The translations under genes and the position numbers were made by a program. Positions 18,090 through 28,396 of a stretch of 64,000 nt of DNA are shown piece after piece (positions within the stretch are counted from its first letter, which is position 1; each line of letters starts with the position of its first letter). The stretch spans positions 1 through 64,000 of the forward strand of contig NZ_MRTQ01000001.1 in the NCBI RefSeq assembly GCF_001956215.1. Reading direction: 5' to 3'. A model generated the notes under the pieces. The model saw only the letters and a list, made by a program, of their open reading frames with translations. It was not told the origin of the DNA and did no database searches. Source of the stretch: Paenibacillus sp. FSL R5-0490. Its GTDB lineage: Bacteria > Bacillota > Bacilli > Bacillales > Cytobacillaceae.

Positions 18090-18359
18090 ATGGTGAAAAT
18101 ATCTGAATTTCAAATGAAGGATGTTGTAAATGTAGCTGACGGCAAAAAGCTTGGAAATATTGGGGATATAGATATTAATATTAGTACAGGGAAAATTGAA
18201 GCGGTCATTATTGGAGGAGCGGGGAAAGTATTAGGCTTCTTTGGCAGAGACGCAGATATTGTCATTCCCTGGAAAAACATTATAAAAATCGGTGAGGATG
18301 TCATACTTGTCCGCTATCAGGATGCGATTGAGCCGAAATATATAGAGGATGAAGCATAA
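18090..18359 (+). CDS. ylmC: YlmC/YmxH PRC-barrel sporulation protein
   Basis: This 89-residue PRC-barrel protein is of the YlmC/YmxH sporulation family; its precise role is unknown. It is rich in the repeated pattern GKKLGNIGDIDINISTGKIEAVIIGG and VLGFFGRDADIVIPW. ATG at 18090 follows GGAGTGAAG; a GTG two codons upstream is also possible. In B. subtilis ylmA lies between sigG and ylmC, but here ylmA is absent. Confidence 0.88.
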   Translation: MVKISEFQMKDVVNVADGKKLGNIGDIDINISTGKIEAVIIGGAGKVLGFFGRDADIVIPWKNIIKIGEDVILVRYQDAIEPKYIEDEA

Positions 18360-18428
18360 GAGTTGTTAATGGTGTCATCACTGCCTTCCTTGTGGTAAAC
18401 TATAGAAAAATAAAATGGGGTTAATCGC

Positions 18429-19256
18429 ATGGAACCATTTACTTTAAAAAAGGAAGAGTATTTTGTCATAAAAGAGTGGGCGGATCGTTTTCCCAATATA
18501 ACCGCTGGTTTTACAACAAAAAATGACGGCTTCAGCCGCAATGAATTTGAAACTCTAAATGTAGGATTACATGTGAATGACAGCTATGAAGCAGTCAGCC
18601 AAAATCGGCAGCATGTGGCTGACTTGCTTGGCTTTTCAATTGAAAATTGGGTTGGCGCTGAACAAACACATGATGTAAATATAAAAAAAGTTACTGAAAA
18701 TGATAAAGGAAAAGGTGCTCTTGTTTACGAGGATTCCTTTCCAGGTACCGACGGCTTTTTCACATATTCTAAAGGTGTCCTTATGACCCTATGTTATGCC
18801 GATTGTGTGCCCCTTTATTTCCTGCATGAAAAGACAGGAGCCATAGGCATTGCCCATGCCGGCTGGAAAGGCACTGTTGGCGGGATTGGCAGGAATATGG
18901 CTGAACTGTTTGCAGGTGAAGGCATAGACTTAAAAGAGGTCCAAGCCGTGATTGGCCCTTCCATTTGCGGAAACTGTTATATTGTTGATGATCGTGTTAT
19001 TTCAAAAGTGCAAAAAATACTAGAAGATGTCGATATAAAGCCATATAATCAAATTAGTGACAATCAATTCCAGCTTGACCTAAAAGAACTAAATACGAAA
19101 ATCCTTGTAAACGCAGGGATCCCACATGAAAATATCATGATGACTGATTATTGCACAAGCTGTCATGCAGACTATTTTTTCTCCCACCGAAGAGATAGGG
19201 GGAATACCGGCAGGATGATGAGTTTTATTGGCTGGAAGGAGGAAGCAGGGAATTAA
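18429..19256 (+). CDS. ylmD: Multicopper-type laccase-domain protein YlmD (PgeF family)
   Basis: This family (YlmD/YfiH/PgeF) has purine nucleoside phosphorylase, adenosine deaminase or peptidoglycan-editing activity depending on the study. The 275-residue product shows the metal site residues in AEQTHDVNI, LCYADCVPLYF, GIAHAGWKGTVGGI and DYCTSCHADYFFSHRRDRGNTGRMM. TGGGGTTAATCGC precedes the ATG. The next gene starts at the base after its stop, so the two are coupled. It begins the ylmDE-sepF-ylmGH unit. Confidence 0.92.
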   Translation: MEPFTLKKEEYFVIKEWADRFPNITAGFTTKNDGFSRNEFETLNVGLHVNDSYEAVSQNRQHVADLLGFSIENWVGAEQTHDVNIKKVTENDKGKGALVYEDSFPGTDGFFTYSKGVLMTLCYADCVPLYFLHEKTGAIGIAHAGWKGTVGGIGRNMAELFAGEGIDLKEVQAVIGPSICGNCYIVDDRVISKVQKILEDVDIKPYNQISDNQFQLDLKELNTKILVNAGIPHENIMMTDYCTSCHADYFFSHRRDRGNTGRMMSFIGWKEEAGN

Positions 19257-19943
19257 ATGAGAGTAGAGGATAATTTAAAGCAAATAGAGACTGCCATCCG
19301 CGGAGCGTGTATAAAGGCCAACCGCAAGCCGGAAGAAATTACCGTAATTGCTGTTACTAAGTACGTTTCAGCGGAAAGGGCACAAGAAGCCTTTGAAGCA
19401 GGTATTCATCATTTAGGTGAAAACAGGGATGAAGGACTTCTTGCTAAATGGGAAGTTTTAAAAGACAGGCCAACCTGGCATTTTATCGGAACACTGCAAA
19501 CTCGTAAAGTAAAAAATATTATTGATAAAGTTGACTATATTCATTCACTGGACAGGCTATCCCTTGCGAAGGAAATCGACAAGCGGGCGGATCGAAAGAT
19601 AAATTGCTTTGTACAGGTCAATGTTTCAGGCGAAGCGTCGAAACAGGGAATAAATCCTGAAGAGGCAGCTGACTTTATTTCAAGCCTGGCTGATTATAAA
19701 AATCTCAATATCATTGGCCTGATGACAATGGCGCCACATACATCAGACAAGGATCTGCTGCGTGCCTGTTTCCGGAAGCTCAAGGACCTTCAAAAACAGG
19801 TTAAAGATCTGGGATTTGATTTTGCTCCTTGCACTGAGCTTTCAATGGGCATGTCCAATGATTTTTCTCTGGCAATTGAAGAAGGTGCCACAATGGTTAG
19901 GATTGGGACAGCTTTAGTAGGCCAAGAGGGTCAGGAGGTTTAA
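19257..19943 (+). CDS. ylmE: PLP homeostasis protein YlmE (YggS family)
   Basis: This 228-residue protein is a pyridoxal-phosphate-binding TIM-barrel protein of the YggS/PROSC family, which keeps free PLP and amino-acid pools in balance and has no known enzyme activity. Visible motifs are [10 protein letters not shown] with the PLP lysine near residue 36, [37 protein letters not shown] and [25 protein letters not shown]. It starts at the base after the ylmD stop and is followed four bases later by sepF. Confidence 0.95.
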   Translation: MRVEDNLKQIETAIRGACIKANRKPEEITVIAVTKYVSAERAQEAFEAGIHHLGENRDEGLLAKWEVLKDRPTWHFIGTLQTRKVKNIIDKVDYIHSLDRLSLAKEIDKRADRKINCFVQVNVSGEASKQGINPEEAADFISSLADYKNLNIIGLMTMAPHTSDKDLLRACFRKLKDLQKQVKDLGFDFAPCTELSMGMSNDFSLAIEEGATMVRIGTALVGQEGQEV

Positions 19944-19947
19944 TAAA

Positions 19948-20394
19948 ATGAGTATAAAATCAAAATTTAAAACATTTTTCTTCCTAGATGATGAATATGA
20001 CTATAAGGAAGAGGAAATCATCGAAGAAGAAAGAGAGCCGGTGAAGCAGGTGCAGAAACAGCAGCAGCCAGTTCAAAAACAGAACATTGTCAGCCTTCAA
20101 AGTGTGCAGAAATCTTCTAAAGTAGTTCTTGTTGAACCGCGGGTATATGCCGAAGCGCAGGATATTGCGGATCAGCTGAAGAACAGAAGAGCTGTTGTAG
20201 TCAATCTGCAGAGAATAGAAAAAGATCAGGCAAAGCGCATTGTTGACTTCCTAAGCGGAACCGTTTATGCCATCGGCGGAGACATTCAGAAGATTGGCAC
20301 TGATATTTTCCTGTGTACACCTGACAATGTTGAAGTATCAGGGAACATCTCTCAGCTGATGAAAGAACAAGAATTAGAAAATACGAGGTGGTAG
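19948..20394 (+). CDS. sepF: Cell division protein SepF
   Basis: SepF binds the FtsZ C-terminus and membranes, forming rings that align the septum. The 148-residue product has an N-terminal amphipathic membrane-binding helix ([15 protein letters not shown]), an acidic and Gln-rich linker (about 20-55) and the C-terminal core ([48 protein letters not shown]). AGGAGGTTTAATAAA precedes ATG. A partner, ftsZ, is encoded about 6 kb upstream. Confidence 0.96.
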   Translation: MSIKSKFKTFFFLDDEYDYKEEEIIEEEREPVKQVQKQQQPVQKQNIVSLQSVQKSSKVVLVEPRVYAEAQDIADQLKNRRAVVVNLQRIEKDQAKRIVDFLSGTVYAIGGDIQKIGTDIFLCTPDNVEVSGNISQLMKEQELENTRW

Positions 20395-20400
20395 CACTTA

Positions 20401-20664
20401 ATGGAATTAGTATTTGGAATATTGTCATCTGCAATTTATTATTACTCATGGGCACTGATTATTTATATTCTGCTGTCCTGGTTCCCTAATGCAAGGGAAT
20501 CGGCTTTTGGCCAGTTTCTGGCAAGGATTTGTGAACCGTACCTTGAGCCTTTCCGCAAAATCATTCCGCCGCTCGGAATGATTGATATTTCTCCAATTGT
20601 GGCTATCTTAGTTTTGCGATTTGCCACTGGAGGCTTGCAGCAGCTTTTTTATTGGATTTCATAA
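20401..20664 (+). CDS. ylmG: YggT-family membrane protein YlmG
   Basis: This 87-residue protein has two membrane segments (about 5-25 and 60-82) with the YggT-family signature in between: [10 protein letters not shown] and [29 protein letters not shown]. The family is linked genetically to division and membrane organisation, but its function is not settled. It begins six bases after sepF and is followed by a short terminator. Confidence 0.9.
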   Translation: MELVFGILSSAIYYYSWALIIYILLSWFPNARESAFGQFLARICEPYLEPFRKIIPPLGMIDISPIVAILVLRFATGGLQQLFYWIS

Positions 20665-20677
20665 GACTGACAAAACT

Positions 20678-20702
20678 GGGCTATCAAAATGGCCCTTTTT
20701 TA
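20678..20702 (+). terminator. Terminator between ylmG and ylmH
   Basis: GGGCTA (20678-20683) pairs with TGGCCC (20690-20695), including one G-T pair, followed by a T-run. Termination may be partial, since ylmH follows closely. Confidence 0.6.
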
Positions 20703-20729
20703 TTTGTGTAAAAGGAGGCCCGCAAAAAT

Positions 20730-21503
20730 TTGTCTATTTATCAGCACTTTCGGCCGGAAGAAAGAGAATTTATTGACCTGGTCCTTAACTGGAAAAATCT
20801 TGTGGAAAATACATATGCACCGAAGCTTACTGATTTTCTTGATCCAAGGGAGCAGCAAATCCTAAAAAGCATCATAGGACAGGATTCGGGAATCTTATTT
20901 GCTTTATTTGGCGGAACAACAGGGGCTGAAAGAAAGAGAGCACTGATATTTCCGGATTATTATACAAGCGATGAAGAAGATTTTAAAATTCGGCTGTTTG
21001 AATTGGAATATCCAAAGAAGTTTGTTACCATTGAACACCCGCAAGTCCTCGGCAGCCTGATGTCACTGGGACTAAAAAGAGGGAAATTTGGTGATATCCT
21101 ATTTGAAGAGGACAGAATCCAGTTTTTTGCAGCTCAAGAAATTGAAGAGTATATCAGCCTGCAGCTGCAGTCAATTGGCAGAGCGGCAGTATCTTTGAAA
21201 AAACAGCCCTTTTCTCAGGCGATCCAATCATCAGAAGTGTGGAAAGAAAGCTCCATCACCACTTCATCCCTAAGATTGGACACAGTCATCTCAGCCGTAT
21301 ACAACATCTCAAGACAAAAATCCCAGCTCTATATCCAACAGGGGCTGGTTAAAGTCAATTGGACGCAAATAGAAAACCCCTCATTTGAATGCCAGCAAAG
21401 CGACATCCTCTCAGTCAGGGGACAAGGCCGATCCAAAATCATAGAAATAGATGGGAAAACAAAAAAGGACAAATGGAGAATAATTGCCGGGAGACAGAGA
21501 TAG
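20730..21503 (+). CDS. ylmH: S4-domain RNA-binding protein YlmH
   Basis: YlmH is an RNA-binding S4-domain protein near the division genes; homologues act on ribosomes stalled with tRNA. The 257-residue product has an N-terminal domain (LTDFLDPREQQILKSIIG, FGGTTGAERKRALIFPDYY, HPQVLGSLMSLGLKRGKFGDI) and the S4 fold from about 180 (SSLRLDTVISAVYNISRQK, QGLVKVNW, DILSVRGQGRSK). The start is TTG at 20730 with AAAGGAGG 11 bases upstream. It is followed by a 396-base gap with a repeat. Confidence 0.93.
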   Translation: MSIYQHFRPEEREFIDLVLNWKNLVENTYAPKLTDFLDPREQQILKSIIGQDSGILFALFGGTTGAERKRALIFPDYYTSDEEDFKIRLFELEYPKKFVTIEHPQVLGSLMSLGLKRGKFGDILFEEDRIQFFAAQEIEEYISLQLQSIGRAAVSLKKQPFSQAIQSSEVWKESSITTSSLRLDTVISAVYNISRQKSQLYIQQGLVKVNWTQIENPSFECQQSDILSVRGQGRSKIIEIDGKTKKDKWRIIAGRQR

Positions 21504-21589
21504 TAAAGTAGGAGAGGGTTTTAACAAACCTATATTGAGGCTGTTTTTTAAGTTTGTTGTTCAAAATGCAACATTTTGTTCATTTGCTG

Positions 21590-21718
21590 AGTTGATTGGA
21601 GCGTAGGGCATTTGACTCCGGCGGGAGCAGCGGGAGAGTTGAGACCCCAAAAGTGCAAAGCACCGAGGAGGCTCACCGTCCGCCCCGCGGAAAGCAAGTG
21701 TCCGCAGCGGAAATCAAC
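21590..21718. repeat. Bacillaceae GC-rich interspersed repeat
   Basis: This GC-rich block starts GTTGATTGGAGCG and ends GCGGAAATCAAC; its ends can pair (GTTGATT with AATCAAC). I recognise the pattern, including GAGGAGGCTCACCG and CCGCCCCGCGGAAAGC, from many Bacillaceae intergenic regions. It fills much of the ylmH-divIVA gap. Upstream of it AACAAAC and GTTTGTT could form a weak terminator for ylmH. Confidence 0.7.
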
Positions 21719-21828
21719 GGGCTGCATTTAAAAGCCAAAAACAATTAAAAGACAGTTAAAAGAAATAATTTAAATTTGAAGGATTTTGAAACAACCTGTC
21801 GAATAAATAATCAAAAGACAGCGGAGTC

Positions 21829-21837
21829 TGCTATAAT
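21829..21837 (+). promoter_or_regulatory. Extended -10 promoter for divIVA
   Basis: TGCTATAAT fits TG-N-TATAAT. No convincing -35 is seen. It lies 62 bases before the divIVA start. Confidence 0.55.
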
Positions 21838-21899
21838 TAAATAGAACCAGCAGGCTCATACAATTTACATAAGATCAACAGACCTGGGAGGTGGCACTC

Positions 21900-22418
21900 A
21901 TGCCATTAACACCGTTAGATATTCATAACAAGGAATTCAGCAAAGGATTCCGAGGTTATGACGAAGATGAAGTGAACGAATTCCTAGACCAAATCATAAA
22001 GGACTACGAAATCCTGATCCGGGAAAAAAAAGAGCTTGAAGAAAAGCTCAATGAAACGAATGACCGCATTGGCCACTTTACCACAATTGAAGAAACACTT
22101 AATAAATCTATTGTGGTTGCACAGGAAGCAGCAGAAGAATTAAAACGCAATGCTCACAAAGAAGCAAAGCTTATCATCAAAGAAGCTGAAAAAAATGCTG
22201 ACAGGATTGTGAATGAATCCCTATCCAAAGCGAGAAAAATCGCACTGGATATTGAAGATTTAAAGAAACAGTCCAAAGTATTCCGAACACGCTTTAAAAT
22301 GCTTGTTGAAGCACAGCTTGATATGCTGAATAACGATGATTGGGATCACTTAATGGAATATAAGCTGGACTCTACTGAACTCAAATCATTAAGAGAAGAA
22401 GAAGAATCACTGGCTTGA
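21900..22418 (+). CDS. divIVA: Cell-pole organiser DivIVA
   Basis: DivIVA senses negative membrane curvature and recruits the Min system and sporulation partners to poles and septa. The 172-residue product has the lipid-binding N-domain (PLTPLDIHNKEFSKGFRGYDEDEVNEFLDQI, with the exposed Phe and Arg near residues 17-18) and a long coiled coil (about 30-145). ATG at 21900 follows GGGAGGTGG. The -35 of the ileS promoter overlaps its stop codon. Confidence 0.97.
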   Translation: MPLTPLDIHNKEFSKGFRGYDEDEVNEFLDQIIKDYEILIREKKELEEKLNETNDRIGHFTTIEETLNKSIVVAQEAAEELKRNAHKEAKLIIKEAEKNADRIVNESLSKARKIALDIEDLKKQSKVFRTRFKMLVEAQLDMLNNDDWDHLMEYKLDSTELKSLREEEESLA

Positions 22419-22444
22419 CGAAAGCTGGAAATATCGCATATAAT
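22415..22444 (+). promoter_or_regulatory. Sigma-A promoter for ileS
   Basis: TTGACG (22415-22420) and TATAAT (22439-22444) are 18 bases apart. The -35 overlaps the divIVA stop codon. It directly precedes the T-box leader. Confidence 0.85.
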
Positions 22445-22477
22445 TTTAAAACAAAGTAAATACAATGTTTATCAACA

Positions 22478-22753
22478 ATGAGAGGGACAGTACAGTCTTT
22501 TTAAATAGCTTATGTTCAGAGCGGTATACTCACTCTGTAAGCGAGCCGGGGATGGTGGAAGCCCGGGTATAAGCCAAAGCTGGAAAATCACCCTTGAGTT
22601 CCTTGCCGAACGTTAAGTAATCAGTAGGCCAAGGCGGATCATTCACGTTAAGAATGCTTTGAGCGGATGAAATTTCATTATATTTCATCTACAAGGGTGG
22701 TACCGCGGGAGAATAAAACCTTCTCGTCCCTTTTTGGGATGAGAGGGTTTTTT
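22478..22753 (+). promoter_or_regulatory. T-box riboswitch, tRNA-Ile specific
   Basis: This leader has the AGAGGGACAG start, the GGTGGAAGCCCGG stem I region and a specifier loop GAAAATCACCC with codon ATC (22587-22589, isoleucine). The T-box AAGGGTGGTACCGCGG is at 22693-22708; its TGGT (22698-22701) can pair with an ACCA tRNA end, as expected for tRNA-Ile. It ends in a terminator with stem 22717-22730 / 22736-22749 and a T-run. Uncharged tRNA-Ile should favour the antiterminator and raise ileS expression. Confidence 0.95.
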
Positions 22754-22828
22754 GTATTTTCCCGAGGTTTTTCTAAGCTCTCATTGGCTATCATGGTATT
22801 TAATGAGTTACAAACAGGAGGAAAAGGA

Positions 22829-25600
22829 ATGGATTACAAAGATAGTTTATTAATGCCAAAAACTGAATTCCCAATGCGCGGCAATCTTCCAAAGCGGGAA
22901 CCTGAAATCCAGGCGAAATGGGAAGAGATGAATATTTATGAAAAGGTCCAGGAACGGACAAAAGGGCGTCCGATGTTTGTTCTGCATGATGGCCCTCCAT
23001 ATGCAAATGGCGACATCCACATTGGCCATGCGCTGAACAAGATCTTAAAGGATTTCATCGTACGTTCTAAGTCGATGACTGGCTATAATGCTCCTTATGT
23101 TCCTGGCTGGGATACACATGGTCTGCCAATTGAGCAGGCGCTGACAAACAAAGGCGTAAAGCGTAAAGAAATGAGTGTTGCTGAGTTCCGCGAGTTATGT
23201 GAAGAATACGCATATGAGCAGATCGACAGCCAGCGCGGACAATTTAAGCGCTTAGGTGTCCGGGGTGATTGGGAGAACCCATACATCACACTTAAGCCGG
23301 AGTATGAAGCCCAGCAAATTAAAGTTTTTGGGGAGATGGCAAAAAAAGGCTATATCTATAAAGGCAAAAAACCTGTTTATTGGTCTCCATCTTCTGAATC
23401 TGCTTTGGCGGAAGCGGAAATTGAATATAAAGACAAACGTTCGCCATCCATTTATGTTGCATTTAAAGTAAAAGATGGCAAAGAAGTATTGGATCAAGAT
23501 ACTCATATCGTCATTTGGACTACAACTCCATGGACCATTCCGGCAAACCTTGGAATTTCAGTTCATCCTGACCTTTCTTATACTGTAGTTGAGGCAAACG
23601 GCAAAAAGTTTATGGTTGCAGAAGATTTATTGGCAGCTGTGGCTAAAGAGTTCGAATGGGAAGGTTATCAAGTTGTCCAGACGGTTAAGGGGACTGACCT
23701 TGAGAATGTGGTTGCTGAACATCCCCTTTATGGCCGTGATTCTCTTGTCATGCTGGGTGAACATGTTACAACTGATGCCGGTACAGGGTGTGTTCATACT
23801 GCTCCCGGACATGGGGAAGATGATTTCCAAGTCGGCATGAAGTACGGGCTTGACGTATTATGCCCGGTAGATGATAAAGGAAACATGACAAATGAAGCTC
23901 CCGGGTTTGAAGGGTTATTCTATGATGCAGCCAATAAGCCGATTACTGAGAAACTTGAGGAAGCCGGAGCATTATTAAAACTGACTTTTATTACTCACTC
24001 TTATCCGCATGACTGGAGAACGAAAAAGCCTGTTATTTTCCGTGCTACTGCCCAATGGTTTGCATCCATTAAGGATTTCCGCAATGAACTTCTGGAAGCT
24101 GTTAAAGAAACAAATTGGTATCCTGCATGGGGTGAGACCAGACTATTTAATATGGTCCGGGATCGCGGAGATTGGTGCATCTCCCGCCAGCGTGTATGGG
24201 GAGTGCCTATTCCGGTATTTTATGCGGAAAATGGCGAAGAAATTATCACAGATGAGACAATTGAACATGTATCAAACCTTTTCCGTGAACACGGTTCAAA
24301 CATCTGGTTCGAGAAAGAAGCGAAAGAATTGCTGCCTGAAGGGTTTACACATACCGGAAGCCCGAATGGCCAGTTTACAAAAGAAACGGATATCATGGAT
24401 GTTTGGTTTGATTCCGGTTCTTCCCACCAGGCAGTTCTTTTAGAGCGCGACGATTTACAGCGTCCTGCAGATTTATACCTTGAAGGTTCTGACCAGTACC
24501 GAGGCTGGTTTAACTCTTCACTTTCAACTGCCGTGGCAGTTACAGGGAAAGCGCCTTACAAAGGAGTGCTGAGTCACGGTTTTACACTCGATGGTGAAGG
24601 AAGAAAAATGAGTAAATCCATCGGTAACGTAGTTGTTCCGGCAAAAGTAATGAACCAGCTTGGAGCTGACATTTTGCGCTTATGGGTGGCTTCAGTTGAT
24701 TATCAGGCTGATGTCCGGGTATCTGATGCTATTCTGAAGCAGGTTGCTGAAGTGTATAGAAAGATCCGCAATACTTTCCGCTTTTTGCTTGGAAATCTGG
24801 ATGACTTTAATCCAGCAGCAGACTTGGTATCGTTTGAGAACCTGCGTGAAGTGGATCAGTTTATGCTGGTGAAGCTGAACAAGCTTATCAAGAGCGTCCG
24901 TGAGTCATATGATCGCTATGAATTTGCAAGCATCTACCATGCTGTGAACAATTTCTGTACATTGGACCTTAGTGCATTCTACCTTGATTTTGCTAAAGAT
25001 GTCCTTTATATTGAAGCAAAAGATAATGCAGAGCGCCGTGCAATTCAAACTGTTCTTTATGAGAGCCTAATTGCTCTTACGAAGCTTGTTGCACCTATTC
25101 TTTCCCATACATCAGATGAGGTTTGGAGCTTTATTCCGAATGTGAAAGAAGAAAGTGTTCAATTAACGGATATGCCTGAATATACGGAGCTTCCGAACGC
25201 TAAACAGCTGGAAGAAAAATGGACTGCATTCATGAAGCTTCGCAATGATGTCCTTAAGGCATTGGAAGAAGCGCGTAATGAGAAGGTGATCGGCAAATCA
25301 CTTACTGCTAAAGTAACCCTTTATGTAAACGATCAATCCAAGAGCCTTCTGGATTCAATTCAGGAAAGTCTTCAGCAGCTCTTTATCGTATCTGGATTCG
25401 AAGTAGCAGGCAGCCTTTCAGATGCTCCTGAAAATGCCGTTAAATTTGAAAACACTGCTATTGTTGTTTCCAAAGCAGAAGGCGAAACATGCGACCGCTG
25501 CTGGACAGTCACTCCAGAAGTTGGCAAGACAGAAGGATATGACACGCTTTGCCCTCGCTGTGCTGATGTTGTAAAAAATAATTATAGCCACTTGGCTTAA
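22829..25600 (+). CDS. ileS: Isoleucyl-tRNA synthetase
   Basis: IleS charges tRNA-Ile with isoleucine and edits valine. The 923-residue class I enzyme has HIGH at 64-67, an editing domain with [13 protein letters not shown], the [18 protein letters not shown] region, [10 protein letters not shown] (KMSKS) and a C-terminal zinc finger (CDRCW...CPRC). ATG at 22829 follows CAGGAGG. The frame stays open for 54 codons upstream, but that is the T-box region. A terminator follows. Confidence 0.98.
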   Translation: MDYKDSLLMPKTEFPMRGNLPKREPEIQAKWEEMNIYEKVQERTKGRPMFVLHDGPPYANGDIHIGHALNKILKDFIVRSKSMTGYNAPYVPGWDTHGLPIEQALTNKGVKRKEMSVAEFRELCEEYAYEQIDSQRGQFKRLGVRGDWENPYITLKPEYEAQQIKVFGEMAKKGYIYKGKKPVYWSPSSESALAEAEIEYKDKRSPSIYVAFKVKDGKEVLDQDTHIVIWTTTPWTIPANLGISVHPDLSYTVVEANGKKFMVAEDLLAAVAKEFEWEGYQVVQTVKGTDLENVVAEHPLYGRDSLVMLGEHVTTDAGTGCVHTAPGHGEDDFQVGMKYGLDVLCPVDDKGNMTNEAPGFEGLFYDAANKPITEKLEEAGALLKLTFITHSYPHDWRTKKPVIFRATAQWFASIKDFRNELLEAVKETNWYPAWGETRLFNMVRDRGDWCISRQRVWGVPIPVFYAENGEEIITDETIEHVSNLFREHGSNIWFEKEAKELLPEGFTHTGSPNGQFTKETDIMDVWFDSGSSHQAVLLERDDLQRPADLYLEGSDQYRGWFNSSLSTAVAVTGKAPYKGVLSHGFTLDGEGRKMSKSIGNVVVPAKVMNQLGADILRLWVASVDYQADVRVSDAILKQVAEVYRKIRNTFRFLLGNLDDFNPAADLVSFENLREVDQFMLVKLNKLIKSVRESYDRYEFASIYHAVNNFCTLDLSAFYLDFAKDVLYIEAKDNAERRAIQTVLYESLIALTKLVAPILSHTSDEVWSFIPNVKEESVQLTDMPEYTELPNAKQLEEKWTAFMKLRNDVLKALEEARNEKVIGKSLTAKVTLYVNDQSKSLLDSIQESLQQLFIVSGFEVAGSLSDAPENAVKFENTAIVVSKAEGETCDRCWTVTPEVGKTEGYDTLCPRCADVVKNNYSHLA

Positions 25601-25607
25601 ATACCGG

Positions 25608-25637
25608 CAGTCCCTCAAATATTGGGGGGCTGTTTTT
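25608..25637 (+). terminator. Terminator after ileS
   Basis: CAGTCCC (25608-25614) pairs with GGGGCTG (25626-25632), with one G-T pair, followed by five T residues. Confidence 0.8.
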
Positions 25638-25724
25638 CATTAACTTCTTCAAATCCTTTTTATAAATAATTCCACCTTCACTAAATGTTGTGCCGTTTGC
25701 TAAAAGTTTGTCCGTGTCTGAATT

Positions 25725-25763
25725 CCGTTCCGAGAAAATAATAAAGTAAACATCTCAGAACGG
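25725..25763 (+). promoter_or_regulatory. Hairpin over ylyA ribosome-binding site
   Basis: CCGTTCCGAG (25725-25734) and CTCAGAACGG (25754-25763) pair with one mismatch; the right arm abuts GGAGG of the ylyA site. It may limit ylyA translation. No promoter is obvious in the 173-base gap. Confidence 0.4.
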
Positions 25764-25773
25764 AGGAAAAAGC

Positions 25774-26061
25774 ATGGATGCAAAAGCAGAAGGGCTATAT
25801 ACAGAACTCCGTAATACAAGACAGGAAATATTGGAAAAGCTTATGGAAGGCAACAGTTCCCCGTTGATAAAGCCTATTTTATTGGAAGAGCTGCATGATA
25901 TTGAACAAACACTCACCAAAATTGAATCAGGAAAATTCGGCAAGTGTGAAATTTCGGGTGAGCTGCTGCCGGAGGATTTGCTGCAGATGATTCCTACTTT
26001 AAAAACAATGGAGGATTGCAGCAGATTGGGGAATTTCTACAGAAAGTCTATTTTTCACTGA
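25774..26061 (+). CDS. ylyA: TraR/DksA-like protein with degenerate zinc finger
   Basis: This 95-residue protein has the helical-hairpin then GKFGKCEISGE pattern of the TraR/DksA family, and it sits where B. subtilis has ylyA, between ileS and lspA. Only two of the usual four cysteines remain (GKCEIS and MEDCSR), so zinc binding is doubtful. CGGAGGAAAAAGC precedes ATG at 25774. Its role is inferred from position and family: a possible RNA polymerase-binding sporulation regulator. Confidence 0.7.
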   Translation: MDAKAEGLYTELRNTRQEILEKLMEGNSSPLIKPILLEELHDIEQTLTKIESGKFGKCEISGELLPEDLLQMIPTLKTMEDCSRLGNFYRKSIFH

Positions 26062-26140
26062 GTTTAAGCGTGTGCTGTGTTTTTTATTCAGATTGTGCTA
26101 AAATGCAAAGGTAATGATATGAGATATGGGGGTTGCCTTT

Positions 26141-26638
26141 GTGTTTTATTACATAATTGCATTGTTCGTTATTGCACTTGATCAGTTTACTAAGTGGCTG
26201 ATTGTAAAGAACTTTGAATTAGGGGAAAGTGTTAAAGTTATTGAGGACTTTCTTTATATTACATCGCACCGCAACCGTGGCGCTGCCTGGGGCATCCTGC
26301 AGGGGCAAATGTGGTTTTTCTATGTTATAACCGTTATTGTCATAATTGGTATCATTTATTACATTCAAAAAGCAGCTAAAGGCAAATTGCTTCTTGGAGT
26401 CTCTTTGGGCCTGATGCTGGGCGGGGCAATTGGAAACTTTATTGACAGGGTATTTCGAAAAGAAGTAGTGGATTTCGTAAACACTTATATTTTTGGCTAT
26501 GACTTTCCTGTTTTCAATATTGCTGACTCGGCGCTGGTCATTGGTGTAGGACTATTGATGATTCAGATGCTGCTTGAAGAGAGAGAAGCAAAGAAAAAGG
26601 AGAAATCTTATGGAGAAAATGGAACACATCATTCCTGA
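26141..26638 (+). CDS. lspA: Lipoprotein signal peptidase
   Basis: LspA is the membrane aspartic protease that removes signal peptides from prolipoproteins. The 165-residue product has four membrane segments and the family motifs [26 protein letters not shown] (catalytic Asp) and [12 protein letters not shown] (second Asp). GTG at 26141 aligns with the B. subtilis start (FYYIIALF); an ATG five codons upstream at 26126 is an alternative. The last 29 bases overlap ylyB. Confidence 0.95.
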   Translation: MFYYIIALFVIALDQFTKWLIVKNFELGESVKVIEDFLYITSHRNRGAAWGILQGQMWFFYVITVIVIIGIIYYIQKAAKGKLLLGVSLGLMLGGAIGNFIDRVFRKEVVDFVNTYIFGYDFPVFNIADSALVIGVGLLMIQMLLEEREAKKKEKSYGENGTHHS

Positions 26639-27521
26639 TGAACAGGCAGGAGAAAGAATAGATAAAGTGTTATCCACATTAAATGCTGATTGGTCAAGAA
26701 CTCAGGTACAGCAATGGATCAAGGATGGCAATGTTTTAGTGAATGGCCAAAAGCCTAAAACTAATTACAAATGTTCCGCAAATGATAAAATTGAAATATC
26801 AATACCTGAACCAGAAGAACTGGATGTAGTGCCTGAAGAAATGGATTTGGATATTTATTATGAGGACCAGGATGTCCTCGTTGTAAATAAACCGAGAGGA
26901 ATGGTTGTCCATCCTGCAGCCGGGCATGGAACAGGAACACTTGTAAATGGGCTTATGGCTCATTGCAAAGACTTATCAGGAATTAATGGGGTCATGAGGC
27001 CCGGAATAGTTCATAGAATCGATAAAGATACGTCGGGACTTCTTATGGTTGCAAAGAATGATATGGCCCATGAGAGTCTTGTGAACCAGCTGATGAACAA
27101 AACTGTTACACGTAAGTACCGGGCCATTGTCCATGGAGTTATTCCACACGACTACGGTACTATTGATGCGCCAATCGCCCGTGATCCCAAAGATCGTCAA
27201 AGTATGAGTGTTGTGGACAATGGAAAACATGCTGTTACACATTTTCAGGTCATTGAGCGTTTCAGGGATTTCACCCTGGTGGAATGCCAGCTGGAAACGG
27301 GAAGAACACATCAAATCCGGGTTCATATGAAATACATTGGCTATCCACTGGCGGGAGATCCTAAATACGGTCCCAGAAAGACACTTGATATCGGAGGACA
27401 GGCACTTCATGCAGGCGTTCTTGGCTTTGAACATCCACGTTCTGGCGAGTACCTTGAATTTGAAGCACCTGCACCTGCTTATTTTAAGGAACTAGAAGAG
27501 AACCTGGCAAATAATCGTTGA
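26610..27521 (+). CDS. ylyB: RluD-type pseudouridine synthase YlyB
   Basis: This 303-residue protein is a pseudouridine synthase of the RluA/RluD family acting on rRNA. It has an S4-like N-domain ([25 protein letters not shown]), the catalytic [11 protein letters not shown] with its Asp near residue 140 and the late GRTHQIRVH motif. ATG at 26610 follows AAAAAGGAG and overlaps lspA. Its stop codon overlaps the -35 of the pyr promoter. The exact target uridine is not known from sequence. Confidence 0.93.
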   Translation: MEKMEHIIPDEQAGERIDKVLSTLNADWSRTQVQQWIKDGNVLVNGQKPKTNYKCSANDKIEISIPEPEELDVVPEEMDLDIYYEDQDVLVVNKPRGMVVHPAAGHGTGTLVNGLMAHCKDLSGINGVMRPGIVHRIDKDTSGLLMVAKNDMAHESLVNQLMNKTVTRKYRAIVHGVIPHDYGTIDAPIARDPKDRQSMSVVDNGKHAVTHFQVIERFRDFTLVECQLETGRTHQIRVHMKYIGYPLAGDPKYGPRKTLDIGGQALHAGVLGFEHPRSGEYLEFEAPAPAYFKELEENLANNR

Positions 27522-27546
27522 CAATTGTCCAATTGTGCTATATGAT
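27518..27546 (+). promoter_or_regulatory. Sigma-A promoter of the pyr operon
   Basis: TTGACA (27518-27523) and TATGAT (27541-27546) are 17 bases apart. The -35 overlaps the ylyB stop codon. GACAATTGTC (27520-27529) is a perfect palindrome within the spacer. Confidence 0.85.
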
Positions 27547-27565
27547 GACTATAGTTGAATAAGTC

Positions 27566-27680
27566 CTTTAAAACAGTCCCGTGAGGCTGGGAAGGAAACG
27601 GATTGAATAAGGAGAATTATGTCCTTATTCTGCAGAAAGAAGTCGTTTACCCTCTCACCTGATCGGTGAGAGGGTTTTTT
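27566..27680 (+). promoter_or_regulatory. pyr attenuator 1 (before pyrR)
   Basis: The PyrR-binding anti-antiterminator CAGTCCCGTGAGGCTGG (27574-27590) fits the ARUCCnGnGAGGYU consensus. The terminator pairs ACCCTCTCACC (27649-27659) with GGTGAGAGGGT (27665-27675) and ends in a T-run. UMP-bound PyrR is expected to favour termination. Confidence 0.92.
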
Positions 27681-27688
27681 GTATATAA

Positions 27689-28258
<570 letters not shown>

Positions 28259-28275
28259 ATAGCCCTTTTAAATGC

Positions 28276-28371
28276 AGTCCAGAGAGGCTGGCAAAGGGGA
28301 ACACAGCAGAATCGGTCTGTCTTTTGCTGTGCTCTTGCACCCTCTTTGCACTCCTGCAAAGAGGGTTTTTT
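28276..28371 (+). promoter_or_regulatory. pyr attenuator 2 (pyrR-pyrP)
   Basis: AGTCCAGAGAGGCT (28276-28289) is the PyrR site, flanked by pairing C/G bases. A competing antiterminator can form from ACAGCA/TGCTGT in 28304-28332. The terminator pairs ACCCTCTTTGCA (28339-28350) with TGCAAAGAGGGT (28355-28366), then Ts. Confidence 0.92.
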
Positions 28372-28396
28372 AATAAAATGCAGAGGAGAGATCGTA

